The notes beneath the pieces are model-generated. The model did no database searches, was not told the origin of the DNA, and worked only from the letters and a program-made list of their open reading frames with translations. Source: Lysinibacillus fusiformis (lineage in GTDB: Bacteria > Bacillota > Bacilli > Bacillales_A > Planococcaceae). Taken from it: 64,000 bases of DNA. The position numbers were made by a program, and so were the translations under genes. The DNA is taken from assembly GCF_007362955.1 (NCBI RefSeq), contig NZ_CP041696.1, positions 2,232,001 through 2,296,000 on the forward strand. Reading direction: 5' to 3'. Each line of letters begins with the position of its first letter. The first letter of the stretch is position 1. Below are positions 17,084-25,287 of the stretch, piece by piece.

Positions 17084-17596
17084 ATGACTGATTTACGATA
17101 TCCAATTGGACAATTTCGATTTCCAGAAGTCACTACAACACAACAAGTAAGGGGATGGATGGAGGACATCCGCCTTTTGCCGAGGCAACTAGCTGAAACA
17201 TTGAGTGGTGCAAGTGAACAATCATTAGCAAAATCCTACCGTGACAATGGATGGACTGTATCGCAGCTGGTCCACCATATTGCGGATAGCCATATGAATA
17301 GCTATATTCGCTTTAAGCTAGCTTTAACTGAAGATACACCGACGATTAAGCCCTACAATGAAGAAGATTGGGCACAACTACCAGATTCTGAAATGCCGGT
17401 AGCGACTTCCTATAGAATGATTGAAAGCTTGCATGAGCGTTGGGTTTATTTACTGACAAGTTTAACAGAAGTACAATTACAACGAGCATTTAACCATCCA
17501 GATTCAGGATTGATGACACTTGAAAAAGCGCTAGCTCTGTATGCATGGCATGGAAAACACCATCTTGCACATATTCAACATGCTTTAGCAAACTAA
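17084..17596 (+). CDS. bstA: Bacillithiol S-transferase, BstA/YfiT-like
   Basis: A 170-residue member of the YfiT branch of the DinB superfamily. The N terminus (DLRYPIGQFRFP) and metal-ligand blocks WTVSQLVHHIADSHMN and YAWHGKHHLAHI match the YfiT family, with three histidines placed to bind one divalent metal. B. subtilis YfiT was renamed BstA for bacillithiol-S-transferase activity on electrophiles. It is a single gene with its own GGAGGAGAG site and a strong terminator. It is one of two bacillithiol-dependent detoxification genes here, the other being fosB at 26.7 kb. Confidence 0.8.
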   Translation: MTDLRYPIGQFRFPEVTTTQQVRGWMEDIRLLPRQLAETLSGASEQSLAKSYRDNGWTVSQLVHHIADSHMNSYIRFKLALTEDTPTIKPYNEEDWAQLPDSEMPVATSYRMIESLHERWVYLLTSLTEVQLQRAFNHPDSGLMTLEKALALYAWHGKHHLAHIQHALAN

Positions 17597-17625
17597 AATT
17601 GACTCAGAAAAAGTTCATTACAAAT

Positions 17626-17676
17626 AAAAATAGGCAACTTCTTCCTCAGCATTGAAGAAAGAAGTCGCCTATTTTT
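17626..17676 (+). terminator. Rho-independent terminator (bidirectional)
   Basis: AAAAATAGGC..ACTTCTT pairs with AAGAAGT.GCCTATTTTT over about 17 bp, with A and T tracts on both sides. Confidence 0.85.
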
Positions 17677-17816
17677 ACTTAATCACATTGTTTATGTCAA
17701 ATAAATTCCTGAGGATGTTTCATTTTATCTGTTTAGTAATTATCGTACATTTTTTCGGTTGTATTTTTATAGCGCTGAAACATTTAATTTCTTCGACAGC
17801 AACATGAACCATGCTT

Positions 17817-18455
17817 TTAATCGATTGTAATACCTGCGCTTGCTGTTCCTGTAATTGTTTGAGCCACAGTAATCCCTGATGTTGCAACAATGGAGTACAC
17901 CATTAATAACTTATCACCCACTGCTACTGGGACAGGAGATACATCAGCTGAATTAAATGCAGTTTCACCGAGAGATATAGGGCCTGTTATAGCTGGAGCT
18001 AAATCAACAAATGCATTTGTAGCCGTATACATATTACTTCCTGCAGGCGCGCGGTAAATCTGAGCTCTTATTGTTGTTGATCCAACAATACCTGCAGTTA
18101 CAAAAGCATTAAAGGACGCAGAAATAGCTGTAATATTACCAGCACGTGGCACAGCAAATGCTTCTGTAACAATTGCTGATAAATCTATCGTAGTACCAGC
18201 AATAACTACACCTGGAGTAGCACTACCGAATCCGATAAGGCTAGGAACACTTATCGCACCATTTAAGACTGTAGCTAATTCAACAGTCGTAATACCAGAT
18301 GAGAATGCAATGATTGAACCTCTAGCAGTATTAGGTGGCGGTGGTTGTATACAAGCAGCATCGACAGCTATAAACGGTCCAAGCGCATTACATTCGTTAT
18401 TATGCTTGGATGAGCAACCACATCCGCAATGATTCATAGAATTATTCATACACAT
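17817..18455 (-). CDS. BclB C-terminal-domain-like spore-surface protein
   Basis: A 212-residue protein. The N-terminal ~35 residues are Cys/Asn-rich (NHCGCGCSSKHNNEC) and a short PPPP hinge follows. From ARGSIIAFSSG onward the sequence resembles the BclB C-terminal domain of exosporium glycoproteins (GFGSATPGVVIAG, AFAVPRAGNITAISASF, TITGTASAG). The collagen-like Gly-X-Y stalk that normally precedes this domain is absent. A strong AGAAAGGGGGTG site precedes the start. Expected location is the spore surface. It is convergent with bstA. Confidence 0.7.
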   Translation of the reverse strand: MCMNNSMNHCGCGCSSKHNNECNALGPFIAVDAACIQPPPPNTARGSIIAFSSGITTVELATVLNGAISVPSLIGFGSATPGVVIAGTTIDLSAIVTEAFAVPRAGNITAISASFNAFVTAGIVGSTTIRAQIYRAPAGSNMYTATNAFVDLAPAITGPISLGETAFNSADVSPVPVAVGDKLLMVYSIVATSGITVAQTITGTASAGITID

Positions 18456-18570
18456 TTTTTTACACCCCCTTTCTTCATTATTCTATTCATGTAAAGCAGG
18501 GGGTTAAGGGCAATTATCTACATAATGGCTTCTATATTTGTAATTATGGCTTATACACCACAACTTTTAG

Positions 18571-19818
18571 TTAACTCCATTTTTTAAAGAAATTGAAAAA
18601 TGAATTCTTTTCTTTTTTATTTTCCTCTACAGTCGACTCTTTTATAAGTTCAGGTTGCTTGTTTATCTCTTCAAGTGGTATATGAGGTTCATCGACTTCT
18701 TCTGATTTAGTTTCAAAAATTTCAAGTTCATCTGTTGCTGTAATAGAAGAATTAAAAGAATAGACAGGTTCATTAAGCATTTCAGTGTGTATATCTTTTC
18801 CAGGTTCATGCACTCTTTCAGCATTCACAGGATTGACGGAATTATTAAGCTTTTCAGCATTCACAGGATTGCCAGGTTCATTCATATTTTCAGCATTTAC
18901 ATGATTATGGTCGACGGGTTCATTAACCTTTTGAGAAATTCCATGATTATCAGGCTCAACTACTTTTTTAGAATCCACATAATCGACAGGGTCATTTATT
19001 GTTTCACTTTCTACATCAATATCATTGACTGGTTCATTAACAATAGAAGAGTTTAAGGCAATATGATCGACGGATTCATTGTTTGGAGCAGGTGACACCG
19101 TATTAGGGTCGTAAACACTAACTGGGATCTCTTGTGCGTCAGTAGCTTTTTTAAAATGGAAGGTGGATTCTACGGTGGTATTTCTATAAAGGCCATTATA
19201 TATTTGGCTTGGATGGGTATTTATCGATTGAAAATATTGTTGATTAAAATGACGTTCTTCGGGTTTATTTTCCTGTATGTCATTGTGAGCAGAAGGTATT
19301 CCATTGTTTGAATTTAATTGCATATTTGTCGCTTTTCCGGCCAAACTCTGGAGCAATTTATAAGATGGTTGTTTTGAAGTGATGGTGGATTGTTCTGTGG
19401 TCTGTATGATTCTAGGATGCCCTTGTGAAGTGTTAGCTATAGTATTGGGCGTTTCTTCAATGTCAGGTAAAGTGGTGGGCGCCTCATTAACTTCAATCGT
19501 TAGTAATCTGTTTATAACCATAAAAATTTCTTGATTCATTTCTTCAATGGTTTGATTCAGAGACTCAATTTGTGTCGAAAGTATGTTTATTCGGTCCTCA
19601 TAGCCCTTGATATGTGAATTTTGCTTATCATCTAATGTTTCTGTTAGTCCTTCTAAATGTGCGATTTGCGTTTTTAATCCATCAAACTCGTTTTTCATAA
19701 ATAGGAAATCTTCAATTGACGTCCCCATTTTTAATGAAGTTAATGTTTCCCTATAACTGTCGATTTTCTGTTTTAATTTTTCAATTTCTTGAGTGGAGTA
19801 CAATTTAGAATATTCCAT
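18571..19818 (-). CDS. Coiled-coil protein with NEPV repeats, unknown function
   Basis: A 415-residue protein, hydrophilic and without signal or membrane segments. Residues ~5-105 form a heptad-rich coiled coil (EKLKQKIDSYRETL, THPSQ-like linker later). Residues ~247-360 hold about nine degenerate 12-14-residue repeats starting NEPV(D/N) or a variant. The C terminus is highly charged and ends in KNSFFNFFKKWS. No family is recognised. It lies between spore-surface-like genes and shares the coiled-coil theme of the 21766-22611 gene, so a spore-coat or exosporium structural role is possible but unproven. Confidence 0.65.
   Translation of the reverse strand: MEYSKLYSTQEIEKLKQKIDSYRETLTSLKMGTSIEDFLFMKNEFDGLKTQIAHLEGLTETLDDKQNSHIKGYEDRINILSTQIESLNQTIEEMNQEIFMVINRLLTIEVNEAPTTLPDIEETPNTIANTSQGHPRIIQTTEQSTITSKQPSYKLLQSLAGKATNMQLNSNNGIPSAHNDIQENKPEERHFNQQYFQSINTHPSQIYNGLYRNTTVESTFHFKKATDAQEIPVSVYDPNTVSPAPNNESVDHIALNSSIVNEPVNDIDVESETINDPVDYVDSKKVVEPDNHGISQKVNEPVDHNHVNAENMNEPGNPVNAEKLNNSVNPVNAERVHEPGKDIHTEMLNEPVYSFNSSITATDELEIFETKSEEVDEPHIPLEEINKQPELIKESTVEENKKEKNSFFNFFKKWS
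18739..19080 (-). repeat. Degenerate in-gene tandem repeats (36-42 bp)
   Basis: This stretch encodes about nine copies of a 12-14-residue unit beginning NEPV. At DNA level the GGTTCATT and CATTCACAGGATTG words recur on the plus strand. The copies differ at many positions, so the array is old. Confidence 0.65.
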
Positions 19819-20000
19819 TGCATTTCACCTCTTTCAGTCCTTTAATATTTTATTAAAAATATTGTTATTCTGTTACAAATATACCGGTCCTCTTCAACAT
19901 TTTAGTTCCTCTTTAAGAGGAGGATTTTATAAGTAAAAATGATACACGCTGATATTCGTGACTTTTTATAAATATCATGCTGAACTATTTATTAGCCCAT

Positions 20001-20027
20001 ACACTTATAGCTAGAATACATATGCTA
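20001..20027 (+). promoter_or_regulatory. Possible sigma-K promoter
   Basis: CATATGCTA at 20019-20027 fits the sigma-K -10 pattern CATANNNTA, and an AC dinucleotide about 16 bases upstream can serve as -35. It lies about 40 bases before the Cys-rich gene and would give late mother-cell expression. Confidence 0.4.
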
Positions 20028-20065
20028 CAAACGAAAGATAAAAATTTTATGGAGGTGTCAAAAGG

Positions 20066-20704
20066 ATGCAAGAAAATATGCCATCCCAGGCGCAGGAGCT
20101 AATTTGTATAAATGTCGATAAGGTTTATGACTGGATTGTAAAAGAAATGTCATTTGATATTTCTCCTACTGGACCAATTACTTTCCCAGGCGTAACACCA
20201 ACGACAGTTTTGACAGGTGCAACAGTTACATGTAGAGTAATTCCAGCAGCTACTAACCCAATCGTTATTCTTAATCGTGAGAATCGTCAATTTTCTATTG
20301 ATGGATCGACAGTATGTCTACAACATTTAAATATTCAAAAGAACTTTATTCTGACGATTATTGTTACTCTTCCAAATGGGACTATGTTAACAAGCACAGA
20401 AATCCCTGTCTCACGTTGTGAACAAGTTACATTATGTGCACCAAAAGGAACGGATGTAGAAATTTTATTTACAGATTTAGATTGCTTCGTATGTACAACT
20501 GGAACACTTACAGCTGGAGCAGGAACAATTACGTTTTCTGCGTTAACAATTACTGTAGCTGTTTGTCAAAGTATTCAGTCAACATTCCCGGTTACTGTTG
20601 AATTCTTAGCAACTTTCTGCGAACCAAGAGCAGATTTACCATTCTCATGTCCAACTGCAGTTCGTCCACAGCAATGCCCCATTATTTTCCCAACTGGCGT
20701 TTAA
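20066..20704 (+). CDS. Cys-rich beta-type protein, candidate spore-surface protein
   Basis: A 212-residue protein with about eleven cysteines spread through a Thr/Val/Ile-rich, beta-strand-like sequence. It starts ELICINVDKVYDWIV and ends with a Cys-Pro-rich tail (SCPTAVRPQQCPIIFPTGV). No signal peptide is seen. I cannot name the family. The composition fits disulphide-linked coat or exosporium proteins, and a sigma-K-like promoter lies upstream. GGAGGTG lies 10 bases before the ATG. A terminator follows at 20737, so it is a single gene. Confidence 0.6.
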   Translation: MQENMPSQAQELICINVDKVYDWIVKEMSFDISPTGPITFPGVTPTTVLTGATVTCRVIPAATNPIVILNRENRQFSIDGSTVCLQHLNIQKNFILTIIVTLPNGTMLTSTEIPVSRCEQVTLCAPKGTDVEILFTDLDCFVCTTGTLTAGAGTITFSALTITVAVCQSIQSTFPVTVEFLATFCEPRADLPFSCPTAVRPQQCPIIFPTGV

Positions 20705-20736
20705 TGGTGCTAACGCATAACTAAAAGTCATATCTT

Positions 20737-20767
20737 GAAGAGAGGGTAATCCTCTCTTTTTTTATTG
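20737..20767 (+). terminator. Rho-independent terminator
   Basis: AGAGAGG-GTAAT-CCTCTCT followed by a T tract, after the Cys-rich gene. Confidence 0.8.
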
Positions 20768-20889
20768 TTTGGGAAAGTAATGTCGATTGCTTAGGCGCAA
20801 AGCTAGAGGCTGTTTTTGGGTCACCTTCCTAACGAAGTGCTTTAGCGCAATTGTTTTTTTGTTACAAACTCTAAATGGGGGGCAGTAAA

Positions 20890-21465
20890 ATGAGGACTGG
20901 CAGAAATGATGCAGAACAAAAGGTTATTGAGCTTAAAGGACAGACGGAATCATACGTCAGTGAAATTAAAAAGAGGCTTGAGGAACTCATTATTCCTGAC
21001 AGTGTAAGCATGATCGGATATTTCACTTCCTCACTCAATATTTCCTATGATCCTGAACAGGAAAGCTTATGTTTGGGTTCCTTTCATGTTCGCAACATTG
21101 GCAATCAACCTCTGACAAATCCATATCTATGTATAAAGCTACCTGAAGATTCTCCTTTTTCTTTCTCTGGGCGCTATGTTTATGAGCATTTCAAACAGAG
21201 TTTAAAGGGGCCGACAAGTTGGGAACGAATAAATGATAGATCGAGCAATGAGGAATTTTGGCTTAAACCATTAGGAAAAACATCGATTGAACCTGATGAA
21301 ACCATTTCATTTACAAACTTTCAGATTAAATGGGCACATAATTTATCTTATTCAGGAACAATCATGGGATTTACATATTGTGACCAGCTGAAAGAGGGGG
21401 TTGCTGTATTAAACCCTATCAACCTTAATGGCATAACGCTTATACAGGAGGATGAAAATGAGTGA
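20890..21465 (+). CDS. Unknown protein, first gene of a three-gene operon
   Basis: About 191 residues. There is a short N-terminal helix (VIELKGQTESYVSEIKKRLEEL), then a beta-rich domain (MIGYFTSSLNISYDPEQESLCLGSFHVRNIGNQPL, TSIEPDETISFTNFQIKW) that resembles an Ig-like or accessory domain but matches no family I know. No signal peptide is seen. ATG 20890 is preferred, because the ATG at 20875 overlaps the GGGGGG site. It overlaps the next gene by 8 bases. The operon lies in the putative spore-surface cluster. Confidence 0.6.
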   Translation: MRTGRNDAEQKVIELKGQTESYVSEIKKRLEELIIPDSVSMIGYFTSSLNISYDPEQESLCLGSFHVRNIGNQPLTNPYLCIKLPEDSPFSFSGRYVYEHFKQSLKGPTSWERINDRSSNEEFWLKPLGKTSIEPDETISFTNFQIKWAHNLSYSGTIMGFTYCDQLKEGVAVLNPINLNGITLIQEDENE

Positions 21466-21751
21466 GCTAGATGAGCAAGATGTTGGAATGGAACACATCC
21501 GCCAATTTATGAAGGCACAGCTTAATAAATTACCAGAGAATAGCAAGGAGAAAGATAATAGTTTTGCCTTTCTAGAAAAAAGTACACTGAATTTACTGAT
21601 AGCCTATCTATTATCGGGAGAAAGCCGTGGAAAGAGTGAAATAGTAGATGAAGAATTTGAATTATGGATATTAAAGCAGCTAGACGAAATCATGGATGCT
21701 AACAAAAAGCAACTTGAAGAAATAATGGATCTTCTTAATGAAATTTCGTGA
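21458..21751 (+). CDS. Small helical protein of unknown function
   Basis: About 97 residues, acidic and predominantly helical, with a hydrophobic middle (STLNLLIAYLLSG) and a C-terminal amphipathic helix (LWILKQLDEIMDANKKQLEEIMDLLNEI). ATG 21458 lies 6 bases after AGGAGG, while the ATG at 21452 is too close to it. It overlaps the genes on both sides, so the three are translationally coupled and probably work together. No family is recognised. Confidence 0.55.
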   Translation: MSELDEQDVGMEHIRQFMKAQLNKLPENSKEKDNSFAFLEKSTLNLLIAYLLSGESRGKSEIVDEEFELWILKQLDEIMDANKKQLEEIMDLLNEIS

Positions 21752-21765
21752 TAGGGGGTACCAAT

Positions 21766-22611
21766 GTGGATAATGAGAGCGTTAAAAATAACGACCCTAT
21801 TCAGCTACAACAAACGATTATTTTTTTAAGAGCAGAATTAACCAAATATAAAGGTGAAGTGGAAAGACTGAGAGATAGCGATTATTATTCACTAGTACTT
21901 AGACTCGAACGGGAAAATGTACAATTAACAAATCGAGAAAAAGAACTTTCGCTAGAGCTTATCAAGTTGAAGAGAGAATTAGAAAAGGAATCAAAGGATT
22001 ATCAAGAAGATATGCAAGTAAGGGAAATTCAAAGAAAGAAACTTATTTCTTCAATTGAGGCTTTATTGAAAGATAAAAATGATTTGCGTGCGGAAAATGA
22101 ACAATTAATGGAAGCATTAAAAGCTACAAAAGAAGAATTGAAATCAACTAGTGGAGAGAGGCAGGAACTAGTGGTGGCAGATTATAAATCTGCTATTGAA
22201 AATCTCGAAAATAAGCTCATTGATTTTACGAAAGAAACAAGCAAACAAATGGGATATCTTATTGATGAGCTGGGAATAACTCGTAGAGAATTGAGTGGTT
22301 CCGAAAACATCATTAAATATTTAGTAAAAGAAATAGAAGAAAAAAGAAGCGAAAATGAAAAACTTTTGAACGAAGTAGCTGATTTAAAAGAGCAAAGAGA
22401 ACATCTTGTAAAGAGCGATGCTTTCCTTTCAAGTGGAAAGACCATTGTAAATTCTCAAGTTCTATCAGACTTAGACGCCCAAGTAAAAAAGATAGTGGAC
22501 CAATCTGTAGGTTTCGAAGAGCAGTTAGAGGCTAAATTACGAATTCTTGATGACCTAGAACAGAAGTTGAATCAACTTGCTATTGAAATAGAAGTTAATA
22601 GAAGCAAGTAA
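21766..22611 (+). CDS. Long coiled-coil protein of unknown function
   Basis: About 281 residues, nearly all heptad-patterned coiled coil rich in Glu, Lys and Leu (residues ~15-230 and 245-275). No membrane or signal segment is seen. GTG 21766 follows AGGGGG by 7-8 bases, while the GTG at 21748 lies before that site. It is the last gene of the 20890-22611 operon and is followed by a 15-bp-stem terminator. A scaffold role in the spore layers is conceivable from context only. Confidence 0.6.
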   Translation: MDNESVKNNDPIQLQQTIIFLRAELTKYKGEVERLRDSDYYSLVLRLERENVQLTNREKELSLELIKLKRELEKESKDYQEDMQVREIQRKKLISSIEALLKDKNDLRAENEQLMEALKATKEELKSTSGERQELVVADYKSAIENLENKLIDFTKETSKQMGYLIDELGITRRELSGSENIIKYLVKEIEEKRSENEKLLNEVADLKEQREHLVKSDAFLSSGKTIVNSQVLSDLDAQVKKIVDQSVGFEEQLEAKLRILDDLEQKLNQLAIEIEVNRSK

Positions 22612-22671
22612 CTGTTAAATGGATTATCCTAAGGAGGAAATTTTATTACGATAAGTTTTGCACCACGATTA

Positions 22672-22719
22672 GGCTGATTCAAAAGTTGTTAAATTACACT
22701 TTTGAATCAGCCATTTTTT
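22672..22719 (+). terminator. Rho-independent terminator
   Basis: GGCTGATTCAAAAGT pairs perfectly with ACTTTTGAATCAGCC, followed by ATTTTTT. Confidence 0.9.
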
Positions 22720-22816
22720 ATAGGTTTAACGAAACATTCTTCTTTTTGAAGCCGTTTGTATTGCAAATTAAGCACTCGTAATATTGGTTCAACTGATTTA
22801 AGGTACTTATTTTACT

Positions 22817-22965
22817 TTAATTTGTTTCTCTGTGTAAGGTAAATCTTTTTACACGGGGTGGAACTTTTTGAGTTCTAGTCTCTCGGAGTTAAGGCGCTTG
22901 TTTTTTGTAGGGATATAGTTTTTATCCCCTATTTCTGTACAGACTAAAATGATTTGTACACGCAT
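22817..22965 (-). pseudogene. rpmG: Frameshifted ribosomal protein L33 paralogue (rpmG type, zinc-independent)
   Basis: From ATG 22963-22965 behind AAAAGGAGGCG the frame reads as L33 ([17 protein letters not shown], then [16 protein letters not shown]) but stops at 22849 after 38 codons. Adding one base at the CCCC run near 22855-22858 restores the normal end ([11 protein letters not shown], stop at 22817-22819). The usual zinc-binding CxxC pairs are missing, which marks the zinc-free paralogue made during zinc starvation. A Zur-like box overlaps its promoter region. The C-run makes a sequencing error possible, but a frameshifted zinc-free L33 gene is also known in B. subtilis 168. Confidence 0.78.
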
Positions 22966-22982
22966 AAAAACGCCTCCTTTTA

Positions 22983-23003
22983 AAGGGTAATTATTACGCT
23001 TTA
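22983..23003. promoter_or_regulatory. Zur box of the L33 paralogue
   Basis: GGGTAATTATTACGC within an AAAG..CTTT flank is a palindromic match to the Bacillus Zur consensus TCGTAATNATTACGA. It lies about 18 bases upstream of the minus-strand L33 start. Confidence 0.75.
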
Positions 23004-23100
23004 TAAGACTGGATTTTTACTTATATTCGTCAATAACTTCTTCATTTAGAATATATAAATGTTGCACTTTAATATTCTTTGTGCTTTAATTACAAATTAT

Positions 23101-23121
23101 AAATAGTAATCATTACGATTT
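23101..23121. promoter_or_regulatory. Zur box of the yciC-type pseudogene
   Basis: TAGTAATCATTACGATTT, flanked by AAA, matches AAATCGTAATNATTACGATTT at all but one core position. It lies 17 bases before the ATG at 23138. Confidence 0.85.
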
Positions 23122-23137
23122 AAGAGAGGTTAGAGAA

Positions 23138-23390
23138 ATGACAAAGAAAATACCAGTTACAGTTTTAAGTAGCTATTTAGGTTCAGGTAAGACGACAATG
23201 ATGAATCATGTGCTACAAAATAAGCAAAATTTGCGTGTGGCAGTTATCGTCAATGATATGCATTGAATTAGATAAAGAGACCATTATACAAGAGCTCGAC
23301 GCATGTCTATTGTCTGATGAGGAATTTAATGAACCATGGGAGAATTTAAAAGATCCATTCAATTGGGAATTTGTTAATGGAAGCAACTAG
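23138..23390 (+). pseudogene. yciC: Internally deleted YciC/ZagA-type COG0523 zinc GTPase
   Basis: The first 42 codons (MTKKIPVTVLSSYLGSGKTTMMNHV onward to VAVIVNDM) are the N terminus of a COG0523 metallochaperone GTPase with the P-loop GSGKTT, then a stop. In another frame the following bases encode only the family C terminus (IELDKETIIQELDACLLSDEEF to a stop at 23388-23390). About 300 residues between the two are missing, so a large deletion and frameshift have removed the CxCC zinc motif and most of the GTPase. The intact Zur box and ribosome site suggest recent decay. Confidence 0.85.
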
Positions 23391-23504
23391 AACGTGGCTA
23401 TTCTAATGGGTTAAGGGGTACTATCGGTACATTTTAAATTCGCCCTATTTCTGTGTGAAATGATTGAATCATGTGCTACTAGCAAATGCTTTTTCTTTAA
23501 TAAG

Positions 23505-23540
23505 AAAACGAAACTACCTCAAATTACTTTTGAGGTAGTT
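23505..23540. terminator. Bidirectional terminator
   Basis: AAACTACCTCAAA/TTTGAGGTAGTT stem. The stop codon of the minus-strand methyltransferase gene lies in its loop. Confidence 0.75.
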
Positions 23541-24066
23541 CCCTTTTAAATACATTGTTATAGTTTGTTGCTTCACGCAATGCCTTTTCCTCTATTGGAA
23601 TGCGTACAGAGAGCATTGTAATATTTAAAAGCGTAAAGCAAAAAGCTGTGAAGTAGGCATGAAACATCAGAGGTAGCAAAAGAATTTCCAGGCAAACAAC
23701 TGCATAATTAGGATGGCGCATAAATGTATATGGCCCCTTACGGACAACTTCTGCGCCAGGCAAGATAATAATTTTTGTATTCCAAAAAGGACCTAATGAA
23801 TGGATACACCAAATACGCAGCGCTTGCACGGTAATAAATAGTAAAAAAAATAAGGGAAATAAGGGCGGGAGACCACTGTTATCCGTACTTACCTCAATAA
23901 TTAAAAATAGAAAAAAGCTGACATGCATGGCCACCATATATGGATAATGCGAAGTCCCCACTTCATACGCGCCTTGCGAAAGCATCCACTTTTCATTGCG
24001 TCTCGCTATAGAGACTTCTGTCAATCTTTGTAGGATGACAAGAATCAGGATAATGTAAAAAAACAT
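23524..24066 (-). CDS. bpsB: Isoprenylcysteine methyltransferase-like protein (YpbQ/BpsB-like)
   Basis: About 180 residues with four to five membrane helices and the ICMT-family C-terminal motif (RKGPYTFMRHPNYAVVCLEI). It starts 1 base from the stop of the type III polyketide synthase gene, behind GGAGGGAG. In B. subtilis the same pair (BpsA-BpsB) makes alkylpyrones and methylates them to methyl ethers, so this protein most likely modifies the synthase product in the membrane. A longer frame from 24141 would run into the upstream gene and is not needed. Confidence 0.8.
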   Translation of the reverse strand: MFFYIILILVILQRLTEVSIARRNEKWMLSQGAYEVGTSHYPYMVAMHVSFFLFLIIEVSTDNSGLPPLFPLFFLLFITVQALRIWCIHSLGPFWNTKIIILPGAEVVRKGPYTFMRHPNYAVVCLEILLLPLMFHAYFTAFCFTLLNITMLSVRIPIEEKALREATNYNNVFKRELPQK

Positions 24067-24067
24067 G

Positions 24068-25150
24068 CTACTCCCTCCATTTAAGTAATACAGCTTCCGC
24101 ACAGAAGCCGGGACCGAGAGCGACGAGCAAACCAACATCATCTACTTGACCTTCGTTTAACATAAATTGTTCTAATACGTACAACACAGTAGGAGATGAC
24201 ATATTGCCATGGTGTCGTAATATTTCCCGAGAAATGTCGGTTTTTCGTGCCGCAAGATACAGCGTGTCCTCATAGGCTTTCAACACTTTTTTACCTCCGG
24301 GATGAGCAATGAAATGATCAAGTTGTTCACTGTATAGCTGTTGTTCGACTAAAAATTGTTCGATGAATGGGCCAAGCCAATTCGTAATAATAGAAGGAAT
24401 ACTTTTCTGGAAAATGACATGAAGGCCATTATTTTTAATATTCCAGCCCATTACATTTTCGGAATCCGCCATCCATTTAGACCCAGTAGTGACTATGGTA
24501 GGTGTCGACTTTCTTGTAGGTATTGTCACGTCATCTCCACAAACGAGAATACATGCGGCACCATCGGCAAATAGAGAGGCGCCTATTAAATTACTTTTTG
24601 AAAAATCATTTGGCTGAAAGGTTAAGCTGCAAAGTTCGACACAAACAACAAGTACTTTTGCTTGCGGATGTGCCTTGCAAAAATCGTAGGCACGACTGAC
24701 ACCAGCTGCTCCTCCAGCGCAACCAAGTCCCCATAGTGGAATCCGCTTTAACCTGTCTGAAAAGGACAGTTGGTTCATAATCCGAGCATCAATACTTGGT
24801 GTTGAAATGCCCGTACTACTAACAAAAATAATGGCATCAATATCCTCTGGAGAAATCGGCGTTTCTAAGAAGGCTTCGTTTTGTAGACATGCTTGTATGA
24901 CGTCGACACTGTATTTTGTTGCTAGTTCAATATATAAGTTATTACGTTCTTCAAAAGTATGCTCAGTACGATGCCATTCAGCTGGTACACAGAAATGGCG
25001 AGTCTCAATACCACCGCTTTCAAAAACTTTTAAGTAGCGTTCTAAACGTGCGACTTTTTTATAAAAAAGCTCCTTCGTTAGCTCCTCAGCATTTGCTTGA
25101 TGTAAAGTGTAAGGTGGTTGATATGTACTGATAGAAACGATTTTCGACAA
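24068..25150 (-). CDS. bpsA: Type III polyketide synthase (BpsA-like, alkylpyrone)
   Basis: A 360-residue chalcone/stilbene-synthase-fold enzyme. The catalytic triad is visible: Cys in GLGCAGGAAGVSRA, His in FIAHPGGKKVL, and Asn in HHGNMSSPTVLYVLE. Bacillus homologues condense long-chain acyl-CoA with malonyl-CoA to triketide and tetraketide pyrones. TTG 25148-25150 follows AAAGGAG by 8 bases. It forms a two-gene operon with the methyltransferase. The acyl specificity cannot be read from sequence alone. Confidence 0.87.
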   Translation of the reverse strand: MSKIVSISTYQPPYTLHQANAEELTKELFYKKVARLERYLKVFESGGIETRHFCVPAEWHRTEHTFEERNNLYIELATKYSVDVIQACLQNEAFLETPISPEDIDAIIFVSSTGISTPSIDARIMNQLSFSDRLKRIPLWGLGCAGGAAGVSRAYDFCKAHPQAKVLVVCVELCSLTFQPNDFSKSNLIGASLFADGAACILVCGDDVTIPTRKSTPTIVTTGSKWMADSENVMGWNIKNNGLHVIFQKSIPSIITNWLGPFIEQFLVEQQLYSEQLDHFIAHPGGKKVLKAYEDTLYLAARKTDISREILRHHGNMSSPTVLYVLEQFMLNEGQVDDVGLLVALGPGFCAEAVLLKWRE

Positions 25151-25226
25151 TTCAACAGCTCCTTTGCAAAGTGGTCTTAGTCATTGTATGCATGGGGGTA
25201 GTAGTTACATGCTTGATAATTTGTAT

Positions 25227-25255
25227 TTGACAATTTTGAAAAATTTAGATATATT
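25227..25255 (+). promoter_or_regulatory. Strong sigma-A promoter
   Basis: TTGACA (25227-25232), a 17-base spacer, and TATATT (25250-25255). It points to the right into a region with no long gene and a terminator at 25434. Confidence 0.7.
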
Positions 25256-25287
25256 GGAAACAAATAAATGGAAGTAGGTGATGTGAC

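Noticed and set aside
22640..22675. Possible short gene after AAGGAGG at 22631
   Set aside because: No ATG, GTG or TTG at proper spacing leads to more than a few codons; at most a relic before the terminator.
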